This document shows positions 1 through 11,241 of a stretch of DNA of 64,000 nucleotides, in pieces. The stretch is taken from contig JABCPU010000165.1 in NCBI GenBank assembly GCA_016800925.1, forward strand, positions 1-64,000, written 5' to 3'. Position 1 is the stretch's first letter. Each line of letters starts with the position of its first letter. This DNA is from Suillus spraguei (lineage: Eukaryota; Basidiomycota; Agaricomycetes; Boletales; Suillaceae). Both the position numbers and the translations under genes were made by a program. The notes beneath the pieces are model-generated. The model saw only the letters and a program-made list of their open reading frames with translations, had not been told where the DNA came from and did not search any database.

Positions 1-268
1 ATAAAATCACCATCGTCCCATAACCAACTTTTTGTCCAGAAGTGTCGGTAGATTGGGCGTGTTCAAGGAATTGTTCCTTCCAAGATTTGGCGTTCCTTTT
101 GGTCATAAAGGATGTTATGTAGATGATCTTCTGTTTGTCGGTGGTGTAAAGCTTTTCATTGATGTCAAAGTGCAAGTTGCACGACTGGATAAACTCGTGA
201 GAGTTATCATGATCCCCATCAAAACCGATTGGTTGACCGATCTTGTATTCGAAGTCTTTGGTCGTCAT
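1..268 (-). pseudogene. Ty3/gypsy gag N-terminus (element E0, cut by window edge)
   Basis: Read on the minus strand from an ATG at 268, this gives a Gag start (MTTKDFEYKIGQPIGFDG...) that ends at the window edge. The same protein start appears at 33377 in element B, so this is the 5' end of another copy of the same chromovirus family. The frame is open as far as it can be seen. The next 198 bases (269-466) are the untranslated leader, and the LTR lies beyond it. Gag is the particle protein. The family assignment comes from copy B, where the frame continues into a protease and pol. Whether E0 is intact cannot be judged because most of it lies outside the window. Confidence 0.8.
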
Positions 269-454
269 GTTTGATGATTCGTCTGGTGAGTTATACTTTC
301 TCAGTGCCTACACGCGCTGTCTTGCTGTCCGTCAGGGCTTGTCTTCTGTCAGGGGGCTTCTCTTGACAATCTGCTCAGCGTACGCGTATGCTAGTCTGCT
401 GATCTAAGCGATCAGGGTTCGGGATTGAAGACTGGATAGTCAATGATCAAAAAG

Positions 455-465
455 ACTTTAATCTT
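455..465 (-). promoter_or_regulatory. Self-primer binding site of element E0
   Basis: On the element strand the 11-mer AAGATTAAAGT starts one base after the end of the 5' LTR. Its complement ACTTTAATCTT is present inside the LTR (726-736 on the plus strand), downstream of a TATA-like motif. This matches the Tf1/sushi layout, where the RNA 5' end folds back to prime reverse transcription. The same arrangement is present in element B. Confidence 0.55.
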
Positions 466-466
466 T

Positions 467-939
467 TGTTACGAACTGGGGTGGCGTCACCAGCGACAGT
501 GAAAAGACACAGCCAGTCTGCTGGGAGTTCTTACAATGTCCAGAAGAGGACAAGGTGAAAGTACAAGGAACGCGTTCCGAGTACGATCAAGGGTTCGGCC
601 TCAATGACAAGTCAAAGAGGTTCTGCGAGAATAGAGACTAAGGCTAAGGAGTGCTTAGACTTAGAGACGATTCAAGACGATTAGGTTGGAGACCTAAGCG
701 AAGGAGATTCCAGGTAAAACCCAGTAAGATTAAAGTAGGGAATCTACTACAAGTACACTGTGCTTAAATAGGCCAATATGTGCGCAACAGACCAAGTAAC
801 CATGAGAATGTAACTGCATATCCTAATAAGGAAGGCATGTGTTGTACAGATGCATTGAGCATATGAGTCAGAGTCATGTGACATGATATACACGTAGGGA
901 AACAAAGGAGAATGAATAGGAGCACATACAACTGTAACA
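467..939 (-). mobile_element. 5' LTR of gypsy element E0
   Basis: This 473 bp LTR starts TGTTACGAACTGGGG and ends GACTGTAACA on the plus strand, so it has TG...CA ends and short inverted termini. It is clearly related to the LTRs at 15516, 26109 and 33506, and, reversed, to those at 36042 and 41767. Gag lies to the left, so this is the upstream LTR of a minus-strand element. Its outer edge abuts the middle of a solo LTR (940-1626), so E0 probably inserted into that LTR; the other half would lie left of the window. Confidence 0.85.
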
Positions 940-1626
940 CTGCAGCACCTTGCGCTATGTTTACATATGGTGGTTACTACACTCGAGCGCTACTGATCTC
1001 ACCTAGAGTATTCCAAGTACATACAATTTAGGATATAAGCACCACGTACCCCACATGATACAGTACCTGATTTTACACCATTGTACGTACTATAGGTCAG
1101 GATTATTGTCTAGCTCTGGATTTACCCAGTAGTGGACTTGATCTTTAAAGTTTCTTTATTGCTCATTAATCAATCACGCTCGTTCTCCATTACCACTGGC
1201 ATACTGCTGGACTTTTGATTGTTGTTTTGACTGAACTTCTCACGCACTGCTACTTTACTGCTGAAAGTACCGTGGCCTTCCTTACTGTCTCTTTGCACCG
1301 CTCGCAACCTTACCACTACTGCTGATACCACCGCTCGTCATTGCTCGCTCGACGCAACTGTTACTGACTGTATCTCAACCATGGTAGTACCGCTACATAC
1401 GACGCTAGTTCCAGCGGCATCATCGCTGACCACAGCAACTTACTGCAGGCTACGATGCTTCATTTGCACATAAGTTTGACTTGAACTTGACCGTACTAAT
1501 AGGCATCCCCCTTTAGGGTTGAACACTCTTGTTTTCACAAGTGAAGCGGACTAGACGGAGCACAAGACTCACATACTAACTTAGGAGGTATTTTATCTAC
1601 AGCCCAGGTTAGGTTGTATCTTTACA
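940..1626 (+). mobile_element. Solo LTR, subfamily I, 5'-truncated copy
   Basis: This stretch matches the 3' three quarters of the complete element at 34203-35116 and ends with the same TATCTTTACA terminus at 1626. The left part is missing where the gypsy LTR of E0 begins at 939, consistent with E0 having split this copy. No coding frame is visible. The end block (CCCTTTAGGG, then CTACAGCCC near the terminus) is shared with the second subfamily at 1778 and 38513. Confidence 0.75.
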
Positions 1627-1777
1627 CCGCAATGGGAATTGATAGTCAGGATCTGGTAAGCAAGATGGAAGGATTTTCTGTGCAAGGCATGAAAGGTCTG
1701 TTGTTTTTGCACATCGAGTCACCTATTATAGAATGTTGATTCCACTGGCAGGCACTGCCAAAAATCACCAACAGTGT
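1627..1777 (+). other. Remnant between two solo LTRs
   Basis: These 151 bases separate the two solo LTRs. One frame is open for about 30 codons (reading MGIDSQDLVSKMEGFSVQGM) before a stop. They may be an upstream part of the gene that resumes at 2683, split by the LTR insertion. I do not recognise the sequence. Confidence 0.3.
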
Positions 1778-2682
1778 TGTAAAGATACAATCTAGCCTGG
1801 GCTGTAGATGAACCACGGCCTAAACTAATATGCAAGTCTTGTGCTCCGTCTAGTCTGCTTCACTTGCAAAGCAAGAGCGTTCGACCCTAAAGGGAATGCT
1901 AAGTTAATATAGTTCAATAATGCCCAACCTGTGGTGCAAGACTGCCATCAGAGGTAGCAAGATGCTAGTGGTGACCTCTGCTCCATGGTAAAGTTGGAGT
2001 AAAGTAGCAGTAGAGTGTGGGAAGATAGTGGTAAAGTAGTGGTAGTGTGAGCGGTAAAACTGCGGTAAGGCATGGGAAACTGGCAGTAAAACAAGCGGTG
2101 TGGCATAGCGATGAAGCGCGGGAAAGCATAGCGCAAGCGGTGAAGCGTGGGAAAGCAGTAAAGAGCGGTGGTGCGTGCAGCAGTAAAACAATTCTTGAGA
2201 GACAGTGACTTCGGCAAAAGACTTTATTCTGTTAGAGACAGTAGTGGTGACAATTCCTAAGTACCGTGTGTACCATAGAGGGAAAAGTAAAAGTACCGGA
2301 ATGTGCGAAGAGTCCTTTTTAACATGTACCGTGAACAGCTGGAATACATAGTGAGAACAGTAGCGAGATAGAGATATTTAGCTAAGAGGCATGCAGCGAG
2401 CAAGCGGTGTCATGGAAGGTAAGGTAAGTCTTGCTGTAGCTTTAGTAACGGTGGAAACGAATATGCTATGCACCAATGGATCTTAGACAGAAATGGAATG
2501 GACAGGAGGACATCGGTAGCGAGATTCGGTAAGGGGCAAGGATCCATGGAGCAAAAACAGTACCAGCGAAGCGAAAAGGGGTAATGCTCGCTATAGGGGA
2601 TTTCTCGGTAGCCGCTGTAGGCAGTAATGAGACACTTGTGTAAAATGGCACTTTCATGGTCAGCGTGACTTTGTTCACTACA
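1778..2682 (-). mobile_element. Solo LTR, subfamily II, with 4-bp duplication GTGT/GCGT
   Basis: On the minus strand this 905 bp element begins TGTAGTGAAC and ends ATCTTTACA. It is a reversed copy of the element at 38513-39426. The four bases before it (1774-1777, GTGT) and after it (2683-2686, GCGT) look like a target duplication with one C-to-T change. The element contains many degenerate ACCGCT units and has no internal region or second LTR. The open frames inside it (such as 2410-2751 on the minus strand) are not conserved in the other copy and are not called as genes. Confidence 0.75.
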
Positions 2683-2686
2683 GCGT

Positions 2687-3486
2687 GTCTCTAGGTTGTG
2701 TTCATCGATCCGTGATATCATGAATAGTAAGCTACGTAAGTTTTGTTTCATTCTGCTGACAAAATTTTTCTTAATTTATTTTTATTAACAGATGAGGTTA
2801 CTGGCGATGATTGTGCCAAGATGCAGTGGGTTCATTACTTCCAGAACATTATTCAACACTACCAAGTGGTGGTCAAAGGGTGGCCGAACAATATTCCCTT
2901 CACCAACCTTAGTAATGTATCAAGCACCATTCCAGACCTTGAGATGCTCTTATGGAAGTGGGAGTCAGGTGCTACATACTGGAAGGCCATAGACAATGAA
3001 GAATTCGAGTGGCTTTGTTGGGAGCGTGATGAAGGTCTCGAAAGTGGTGATATCACTGAGCAATGCTGGCGCACTCGATCTGATAAGGGGAAAAAACACA
3101 GACAGCCTGCAGGAACTCAGAATGGAAGGAAGACAGTGCATAAGAGCGCAGAATTCATTGGTACTGATGATGAACAGGACGAGCCTCATCACCAGTCTCC
3201 AGTAGCACAGCCCGCCAGTGCAGAATTCGTTGATGATGAACAGTGCGAGCCTCATCACCAGTCTCCAGTAGCACAGCCTGCTGCCCTTCCTTCTACCACC
3301 TCTGCTCCCGAGTCTCGGCTCAACGCCCCCAAGTTTTCATTCAATCCTGCCACTGCCAATTTCCAATGGAATGCTCCCCAGTTGCTGTTCAACGATGCGC
3401 CTGACTTTGGTTATCCACCTATGGACTATGATGATGCCTTTGCGCAGCTAGAGCAGACATTTGGTCCTGAGCCATTGCTCGACTAG
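2687..3486 (+). pseudogene. 3' part of a transposon-associated fungal protein gene
   Basis: The open frame runs to a TAG at 3484. A likely 56-bp intron (GTAAGT at 2736, AG at 2791) lies just upstream, so the coding exon starts near 2792. The protein has an N-terminal block with CAKMQWVHYFQNII, GWPNNIPFTNLS and SGATYWKAIDNEEFEWL, then a basic TRSDKGKKH patch, then a Pro/Gln-rich acidic C-terminus. From memory, this block matches a high-copy Agaricomycete hypothetical protein that often sits beside transposons; its function is unknown. Two near-identical units around EPHHQSPVAQPA follow each other in frame (3145-3216 and 3217-3282). The 5' part is missing or split by the solo LTR that ends at 2682, so the gene is probably non-functional. 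Confidence 0.55.
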
Positions 3487-3804
3487 ATAGAGTTAGTTAC
3501 TTGCAGTCAAGCTTAGAAATCTTGCTATATCATGTCATACATACAATCCCAGCTCAGTTTACTATCACGCAATGTTCAATATGATGAAGCACCATATGTT
3601 ATTCACTACTATATGACATGAACTTAGCATACATTGAAATAAAACCACTACTAGAGCAAACAGATGGTGCAGAGCCAGCATTGGAGAAGCTGACATGGCA
3701 GGAGCATGAGGGTTGGTATTACTCAAATAGAAAATGAATATAGTCTGGGCTGGCAATGAGACATATGGTTAGGAGAGCGGCTCTAGGTGGACATACATTA
3801 TCAA

Positions 3805-4200
3805 GTGAGCAGGACTGCTACTACAAGGGGTTCCTGGCAAACAACTGTATGGGGGCTGAGCACAGTGGGCTATGTCAATGGCACATGCACTGGGAAAGAA
3901 CGGGAAAGGACTAGGATGGCGGGGTCCCCTTGTAGGCGCATGTCTGTGTATATGGCGGGGTTGCATCGATAGGTGAGCTGAAGGTACCCAGAAAGTGGTA
4001 GAGCCATGAGGCATGGCAGGTGTTGATGATGCTGATCGGGGCGGGCTAAGTCAACAGCGCATGTGCTGAGAAAGAACAGGAAAGGACTAGGATGATGGGG
4101 TTGACGCACATCTGTATATGGCGGGGTTGCGTCAACAGGTGAGCAGAAGGTACCTGGCAGGGTGGCATGGTACCCAGAGGGGCGGCAACCAGCGAATAGC
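3805..4200 (+). repeat. Tandem repeat of about 167 bp, 2.3 units
   Basis: Units begin with GTGAGC at 3805, 3973 and 4139, giving periods of 168 and 166 bp. Each holds an AAAGAACxGGAAAGGACTAGGATG block and a TATATGGCGGGGTTGCxTC block. The units differ at many positions, so the array is old. Open frames on both strands (3787-3972 plus, 3870-4202 minus) only reflect the repeat. Between 3487 and 3804 I see no gene. Confidence 0.6.
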
Positions 4201-5302
4201 ACTAAGCGGACAATGTGGAAGAGGGTAAGGGGTGTGAGAATAAAGAGACTTGGGGGATAACCCTTCTAGGTGCAGGCAGGAGGGGCGCGAGAAAGCTTAC
4301 ATATGTTGCTGATAGACTCTGAATACCTGCCCTGCTCTAGCTATAGGTAAATAGGTCGAATAGGTGAAGGCCGTAGGTAATTTGGGGCAGCATTTAATGC
4401 TGGTGTTGAGTTTTGAGGCAAACAAGCCTAATAAGAGCACGTAATCGTCCAGTATAATAAGGCTCCCTAATTGGGCAACCCAGGTGTACAAGTAACGGCA
4501 CTTGTGACTTTTTGTGACACAAAACTATATTCAACTTGAGGTCTACCAACAAATAGCTCAAGACTAGAACAAACATTAATCGGACTTCAGAATACGTTGC
4601 GGCAAACGGCAAATCGAACCGTAACCTATCGTCCACTATAATACTCAGATTCTGATCTAGACTCGTACAGTCAGGAGTACAGATCTGCCATGACCAGCAG
4701 GTTATAGCGCACAAAAGATTTCCTAACTATATGCCAGGTCGGACGTTTATCGCAATATAATTTTAAGCGATGCTCCCGGGCCTGCGGAGGCCGATGTCGG
4801 CTTCAGAACTTACTCTCATACTAGTTGCGCGCCGTAGAACTTCATATGCAAGCAGGACGACAGTAACAAGATCTTTGTGGGTTGTTTACATGCAACATAA
4901 AGCAATGGAAACATCGACAAATCCCATTCTCTTATCCATGAGGCATGAGCCCTCTGAATGCAATCCAGGGTTTTTTTTTGATTCAATTTTTATGTTCTAT
5001 TGAGAGAGTAGCTCTATGGAGGACAATACTATCTAGTCTAGGGGGTCCCTGTGCCCCCAATGCATCTCTAGATTCGCGAATGCCCTGATGTGAGACGTGC
5101 CCCATCAGTCCGCCGTTCCCGCCGGCCGTTTTAGACGCGCAATCTAACGAAGATGAGATGACTTATGAATACAGTTTCGAGTGTTATGAACTATCGGTAT
5201 GAATACATATACACGTACTCGGCCGCCGAGGCGGACAGGTACAGGAGTCGAAAGGTTGCAGTAGGATTGGTGGTGTGGGTGTTCTCATGAGTTTGTTTCC
5301 CT
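4201..5302. other. Stretch without a recognisable gene
   Basis: Short frames on both strands (for example 4394-4714 minus and 4770-5003 plus) show no known motif and no consistent splice pattern. I see no repeat matching elsewhere in the window. Confidence 0.4.
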
Positions 5303-5830
5303 TCACAATTTCAGCTTTGAAAACCCGACCTCAATGTTACTGACATCAAAGATCGTGTACAATTTTGAATACTTAGCAAATAATCTAATGCTCTTCGTCA
5401 ATGCTTGAGCCTGACCCTGTTGTATTCATTTATGTACGTACCTCCAATCCTAGGCATGCCAGCAAGGCCGGCGGTGCAACCCGTAGAGCCTTTCTGAACG
5501 AGCCCTAGGTTGAAAGTACTTGATGAGACAGGGAACAACTATCCGCCGAATGTCAAACTTGGCGCAAATAATCCAATCGTATCACAAGGAACTGCATCAA
5601 ATTTGTCAACGTGACTGTCCCAAAGCCGGAGCATGACCAACCTGTCCAAATTTCATCGACGGCTTTTGCACCGCAGTACTTCACAGCATTTTGTGGTTTT
5701 GTGACGACGAAGGCCGTCCCCTTGTTCACGATAGCCTGTGATTTGTCAGTAGGGACTATCACATCCTCTCCATTCCAAGAGTCCCATTTTCCAACCACTT
5801 GACAAGTTGTCAAGGATGCTATCTGTCGGG
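5303..5830 (-). pseudogene. Aspartic peptidase (family A1) relic, C-terminal half only
   Basis: Reading the minus strand and allowing shifts, four blocks of a pepsin-like C-terminal lobe appear in order: CQVVGKWDSWNGEDVIVPTD, AIVNKGTAFVV, then VDKFDAVPCDTI with APSLTFGG and STFNLGLVQKGSTGC, and finally LYTIFDVSNIEVGFSKLKL with a TGA at 5303. The last block matches the usual VY..FD..N..VGFA.L ending of the family. The second catalytic motif, normally D-T/S-G, reads N-K-G at 5718-5726. A frameshift separates the first two blocks from the third, and a TAG follows LTFGG. The N-terminal lobe with the first D-T-G is absent, because the next gene ends at 6027. Secreted A1 proteases digest external protein; this copy cannot be active. 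The family call is from motif order, not a search. Confidence 0.65.
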
Positions 5831-6026
5831 ATACCTCACATCCTACACGAGAATATACTGAGATGCCTCACTATTTGGAAGAGATGCGGATAGCAATGAC
5901 TTGAGCGTGGCACAAAAAGCAACCCTATCGCCCCCTTATCCATATGAGATCCAATAAAATATTGTCAACATACAATGGTGATACAAGACTCATACAAATC
6001 ACTTGGAGAAAAACCCTCAGCATCCT

Positions 6027-8650
6027 TTAGTCGATCCGAGTCCCGTTAGAATTCATGCACCACTCCAACACAGCACAGGGCGGCCACAAGCCATCCGGCT
6101 CGTCACCCGCGTCTTGGAGGAGCAATGCCACAACACCGTGCGGCGGAACAGCGTGTGCTGTGAAGTTGCGAATTGCAGTGCCATTATCTGTATGCGTCCA
6201 AAGGTCCTAGACAGACAAAGCAGTTCAGAAGGCCGCGGACAGCCTGTATGAGAGATAAAAATTACCCGGACAGTGTATTGTCTGCCAGCTCGGATCCACG
6301 GAGATTCAGTCAGCCTGAAGAACATGTCGGCGGGTTCATCCAGTGTGTTCAGCTGTGTGAAATTTCAATTGTTTGAATATTGCGTCTCAAAAAGAGCACG
6401 AACAAGCATAAACACTGTCCCATTCTGGCTCTCCCCGCTCCAATATTGTGCAGGATGTGTATCGTTGCTGACCCAATTAGGCTATCGATGCAACGTAGAA
6501 TCAACGAAGTGGCCTCCGATTAATTGCAAATAAGTTGAAATGACTTACATTGATGCCCCACCGGAAAGGTGAGATACTAGTGCCTACAACTGAGTCTTGA
6601 TGAATCGCAATGATTTCTGGATTGGTCAGAATCTCGAGGGTTTCTTTGGTAGCAGAAGCGAGCTAGGTTAGACGTGAGTGAGCAGAGGGTTCGTCAACAG
6701 GGATCGGACTTGCGTGGGTGCCAATAAGTAAAGGTGACTTCAAAAGCGCCCACGCAGTAAAATGCGACTTCGCTTCTTCGTACGTCAGGGGGCCATTACC
6801 ACTATCAATCGTCAGGCAACAACCAGACCCGGCCTCTCGATGACGTACACTTCAAGCTACAAGGATCCGTGTCAGCGCAGTCAACAGCACCGCAGAACAA
6901 GACTGACGATATCCATGTCATTATGGCCGTAAAAATCAGTTGCCCAAGTATAGAACGAGTTCCTGGAATACGTTGTGAATTACTCTAGGATAAGTAATGC
7001 AGCTTCCTTACTGGTTTAATATTTTGGCGATCGAATGCCAGTACGGTTCTTGCCCACCAATCAGTTCCATCCTCAGTGGAAGCTTTCAAGGGGTTTGAAC
7101 GCTTACCAATATCGTCGGTCGTCTAAAGTATTCGTTAGCTTTGAGAATTATGTGATACGTGCACCATCTCACCCTCCAACTTTGTCCGTATCTGCGGGCC
7201 CAAGCCCAGCCTTGCTCCTGCAAAAACGGTTCATAGTCTAAAAATTGCAACACAGTGGAGTCTCACCCTTCCCCACTGGCACAAGGACAGAATTAAGGGT
7301 GGTGTTCCAGACGACAGTGAAAAATCAGCGATAGCGTTTGCCATACGTTCGTATCCTAGACCCGTCAGTGGGGATTCTGACAGGGTGAAGAACATAAGTA
7401 CATACTTCCCATAATGTTCTCCCGAGTGATATTGTCGAATGGAACTGATATATATTGAGCTATCACGGATGAGGCATGGTATGAGTCCACGTACCAGCAC
7501 AATTGTCATATCTGTTAATAATCACTATAAAGAACAGCCGTTCAAGTCAGAAAATTAAAACTTACTTGAGATAGTCAAAGCCCCAGTCATGGAAGCGTTT
7601 TGCGTCTCTGCTCGACATAATCTTGATGTAATGGCCAGGAATGGAACTGCTTACCTTGCCTCGTTCTGGAATGAGCCAGGGTACAGTTGGCATGTGAACC
7701 AACCCGAATCACTGTACTGCATGGCAGGGACACGATCAGGGAGAGTATAGGAATGACTGGATTATAGGTCCTTACAATGCCAGCTTTCCTGCGTGGGCCA
7801 AATAAAAATCTCAGTGAAATGCAATTTTAGATGTATAACATCTCACGCACAGTCCAAGATTATGGATCTCGTCTGTGAGGGCCTTCATTCCAGACGGAAA
7901 CTTCGTCGCGTCTGGCCACAGATGTTAATATATGAACCATCAGGGGAAAATAGTTCAACCTTCAATAATATCACCATCATCATTTCTGCTTCTCTCTGAG
8001 TAACAATCATCAATGTTGACATAAGTATACCCAGCGTCCTAGTGGTGATACCAGGTTCAGCCACCCTCGAATAAGGCTGATGGCGAACAATACTTGCCGC
8101 CAACTTGAGCGATTTCATAAGCCGTGCTGTTTGTAAGATGAGGTCCTCGTCGATATCGCACTGAAACATCTGAGTTAAAACCTTCAGAACAAGCTCCATG
8201 GCACTCACATAGTATGCGTTCCAAGCTGTGTGTGAGATGCCGGGTCAGTATCGACAGCTTTTCGGAACGCGGCAACTTACTGTTATAGCCCATCACTTGT
8301 TATTACATAAAGTGAACGAGTTGACAAAGACTGAATTTTGAATGACGTACCTGGTAGTTTAGCAACTCGGTTGTCCACTGCAGTAGGAGGGGCACGGTAG
8401 GGGGTACCATGACGGTGGGCAATGTATGTGGCATATCCCAAGACTGCAGCCAAGGCTAATGGAATAACGACAACGAACGATCTGGATCTGCTAAGCGTCG
8501 AACGGGCTGTAGAAATAGTCAGTATTCACTGCCTCTTGATAATGATGAAGCCTCGAGAATTGACATACTAGTATACGTTGAGCCTCTGGTGGTAGTAGCT
8601 CCATAGGTAACTAGAGAGTTTTTTTGAAGATGTGGAACTCCCGGCTCCAT
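6027..8650 (-). CDS. GH27 alpha-galactosidase with N-terminal membrane anchor
   Basis: A many-exon gene on the minus strand from ATG at 8650 (MEPGVPHLQKNSL) to TAA at 6027. Joined exons give the GH27 signature blocks in order: [122 protein letters not shown], then the beta domain with [20 protein letters not shown]. Asp in YDNC (nucleophile) and Asp in TTDDI (acid/base) are both kept. Instead of a cleavable signal peptide there are about 40 polar N-terminal residues, then a hydrophobic stretch (FVVVIPLALAAVLGYATYI). This suggests a type II membrane protein with the enzyme outside the cytoplasm. One intron after KSLKLA appears to use a GC-AG donor (GCAAGT). No stop was found in the exons I joined. 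GH27 enzymes remove terminal alpha-linked galactose from galactosides and hemicellulose. Confidence 0.88.
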
Positions 8651-8904
8651 AGCTGGGGGGATATGACAGTTGGGTTGTCAATGTAGTGGGCAATAATATT
8701 GTGGGGAAACTTGGGGTAAACTCAGTCTGCTTAAACCACGGAAGTAATAAGGATGCTCACACGATGCACTGTGTGCGCATGTGTACCATGGGAATTGTAT
8801 GGGATAAATATATCGATCACGTTAGGAAAACACAAACATCTCCAGGTGGCATATTGATTCGGAAAATTTCCCCTAAGTCAAGAGAAGCCAACAAGAGTAC
8901 TATG

Positions 8905-10478
8905 TTACAACAACATCCGTTTTGCCCACCTCGGCATCGCAATGCACTCCCGCACATTCTCAATCCCGCTCATCCAGCTAATCAGTCGTTCGAACCCCAG
9001 CCCATAGCCTCCATGAGGTGCGCTCCCATACTTCCTCAAATCCACATACCATCCATATTCTTCCTCCTTAAGCCCGTGTCTCTGTATAGCCTCGACCAAA
9101 TGAGAGGACCTCTCTTCTCTGAGCGACCCACCCGCGAGCTCGCCGATGAAAGGAACTAGAAGATCAAAGCACGCTACAGTTTGCCCATCATCATTAGCCC
9201 GCATATAGAATGGTTTCAGGGAGGTTGGGTAGTCTGTAACAAACACAGGGCCGCCGACAAGCTTTTCCGAAAGCCAGCGCTCATGCTCACTTTGCAATGC
9301 TCTCCCCCACGCGGGCTCGAATTCGAATACAATTGGAGAAGAAGCATGGCATTCTCGCAACTCCTTTATAGCATCAGTGTATGATATGCGTGTCCAGGGG
9401 ACTCCTGGACGCGACGCATCTTCCAGAGTTTTGAGTTTTGCCTCGTCGCCATCTTTCCAAAGGAGGGCGTTTTCTGATCGACACTGAAGAAGAACACTTT
9501 TGAGAGACTCCTCCACCACATGGCATACATCCCCGACGTGGTTAATAAATGCCCATTCAGCTTCGAGCATCCAGAATTCCGCAAGGTGCCTATTCGTTTG
9601 AGAACGTTCTGCCCGAAAGCAAGGGGAAAGCGTGTAAACCCGAGACAGGGAAGCCGCGAGAGCCTCGAGGTGAAGTTGCGAAGATACCGTAAGATATGTC
9701 GGCTGGGAGAAAAACTCGGTTTGTGCGCTCGAATCGGTCGATTGCCTTGAAGAAGGGCCGGAATAAGTAGGAGAGACACGAAACGTTTCACCCCCTCCCT
9801 CGCAATCGTTTGAAGTCAGAATGGGCGTGTGCACGTAGTGGAAGTCTTGGGCCTGGGTTGGGACGCGTCAACAACAAGGCGGACAATGGAATGTTTATTA
9901 GTACCTCATAATAACTACGTAGCGCCCGGAGGACAGAGCCACGTAGACGGAGCATAGCAGCGTTGATATCGGTTCGGGCCCTCAGATGAGCATTGTCCCT
10001 TAGAAATTCCACAGGTAAGGCTTGCTTCTGAATAGGGTAGGCCTTCACAGAGTTTCAATGGGCAAATTTTTATCTGTAGATAACACGTACCTCCGGATTA
10101 CATTCGCCCAAGACGTCGACCTCTTCGGCATGCAGTTCATATGATTGTCCGCGGCCCAAGCTTTGGACCAGATTGCCCGAAATGCGAACACTGGCGCCAT
10201 TTGTTAAACTGAGGGATGGCACTATGAATCTCTATGTTACGAAATGCCTCAAGAACATACTTGTGTGGGGTAGCATCTGGCTTCAAGACTACTTGCAGGC
10301 CGGAAGCACAGCTTCCATCGTTAATCACGGCGAAAGTGACATTTTTCTGCCTTCGTACAGATTTGATCCAACCACTTAATTGTGCTTTAGTCACCTGGCT
10401 GGGCGGTTGCAGGGAAGACAGTAGCTGTCGGATCGTTGGCGGTAACGTTGAAGTTGACGCAAAACGGCGCAGGAGCAT
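8905..10478 (-). CDS. SLM5: Asparaginyl-tRNA synthetase, mitochondrial
   Basis: Four exons (10478-10261, 10208-10091, 10042-9905, 9852-8905) join in frame to 473 aa, close to the size of yeast Slm5. The start MLLRRFASTSTLP looks like a mitochondrial targeting peptide, which is why this ATG was chosen over an upstream in-frame one at 10538. An OB-fold anticodon domain follows (LSGWIKSVRRQKNVTFAVIND, ending near ELHAEEVDVLGE). The class II catalytic core comes next: the flipping-loop region around TPILTSNDCEGGGETF, motif 2 in SPCFRAERSQTNRHLAEFWM, and motif 3 in GYGLGFERLISWMSG. It charges mitochondrial tRNA-Asn. AspRS and cytosolic AsnRS share the fold, but the sequence around EGGGETF favours the organellar AsnRS type. 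The stop is TAA at 8905, and the gene follows SmD1 on the same strand. Confidence 0.9.
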
Positions 10479-10709
10479 GGAAGAAACTGGCACAGCCACA
10501 TTGGTCTTCGAACAATTTTTGTCATGAGTTTCTAGCAATGATGATATTATTCATGGTAAAATGACCTGACTCATAACTCATAATAACTGATCATGATACA
10601 AACCGAGCGAATACATATCTCGGTGCAATATTTTAGCATTAGCAAAAGGCAGAAACACAATATACAGATGACGATGCGATAGGAGCATGATATTTTTGGT
10701 ACTGAACCT

Positions 10710-11241
10710 TCAAAAACCCCTTCCTCGTCCCCTTCCCCTCCCTCGACCGCGCCCGCGGTCAACCAACCCCCCTCGTGCACGACCTCTTCCGCGTGCATCA
10801 TCCTTCTTCCTGCCTTTGGGTTTTGGTGCGTCATCGACTAATAGTGTATCAAGAGGGAGGGCATCGGGAAGTACAAAGTAGCGGATATTGTTGCCGCGGA
10901 TAGATAGAGAGTCGAGGGATGTTGGATCCCGGTTACGGGCTGTCATTTTGACAGTTTTAAGATGAGTATTCATCTGCATATCTACACCTATAAAAAGGGT
11001 TTAATATTTTGTAAAGTGTCAGTTTGGTCTGTCTGACACACCAGTAATTGTGCCATGCACTACAGAGCCGTTCTTGAGCTCGATAGTCACGGTCTCATTA
11101 TTGAGTTTCATCAAGAATCTGATGGAAACAAGCAGTATCAGCGCCTGATCTTTGTATTAATAATGCACAAAATAAAAGCCTCTTGAAAATGTCAGACAAA
11201 GACAAAAGAAATGTCTGTAGTATTCACCTTACGAGTTTCAT
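10710..11241 (-). CDS. SMD1: Small nuclear ribonucleoprotein SmD1
   Basis: Three exons (11241-11228, 11118-11042, 10987-10710) give 122 aa, matching the family size (human 119). The product starts [20 protein letters not shown]. The Sm1 motif ([20 protein letters not shown]) and Sm2 motif ([15 protein letters not shown]) are complete. The tail is the expected run of RG dipeptides, normally a target for symmetric arginine methylation and SMN binding. SmD1 is part of the heptameric ring on U1, U2, U4 and U5 snRNAs in the nucleus. The first exon holds only 14 coding bases. The gene lies 231 bp upstream of the AsnRS start on the same strand. Confidence 0.95.

Noticed and set aside
1904..2751. Minus-strand ORFs rich in His/Ser/Leu
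   Set aside because: They lie inside a solo LTR, and frames are not kept in the sister copy at 38513-39426.
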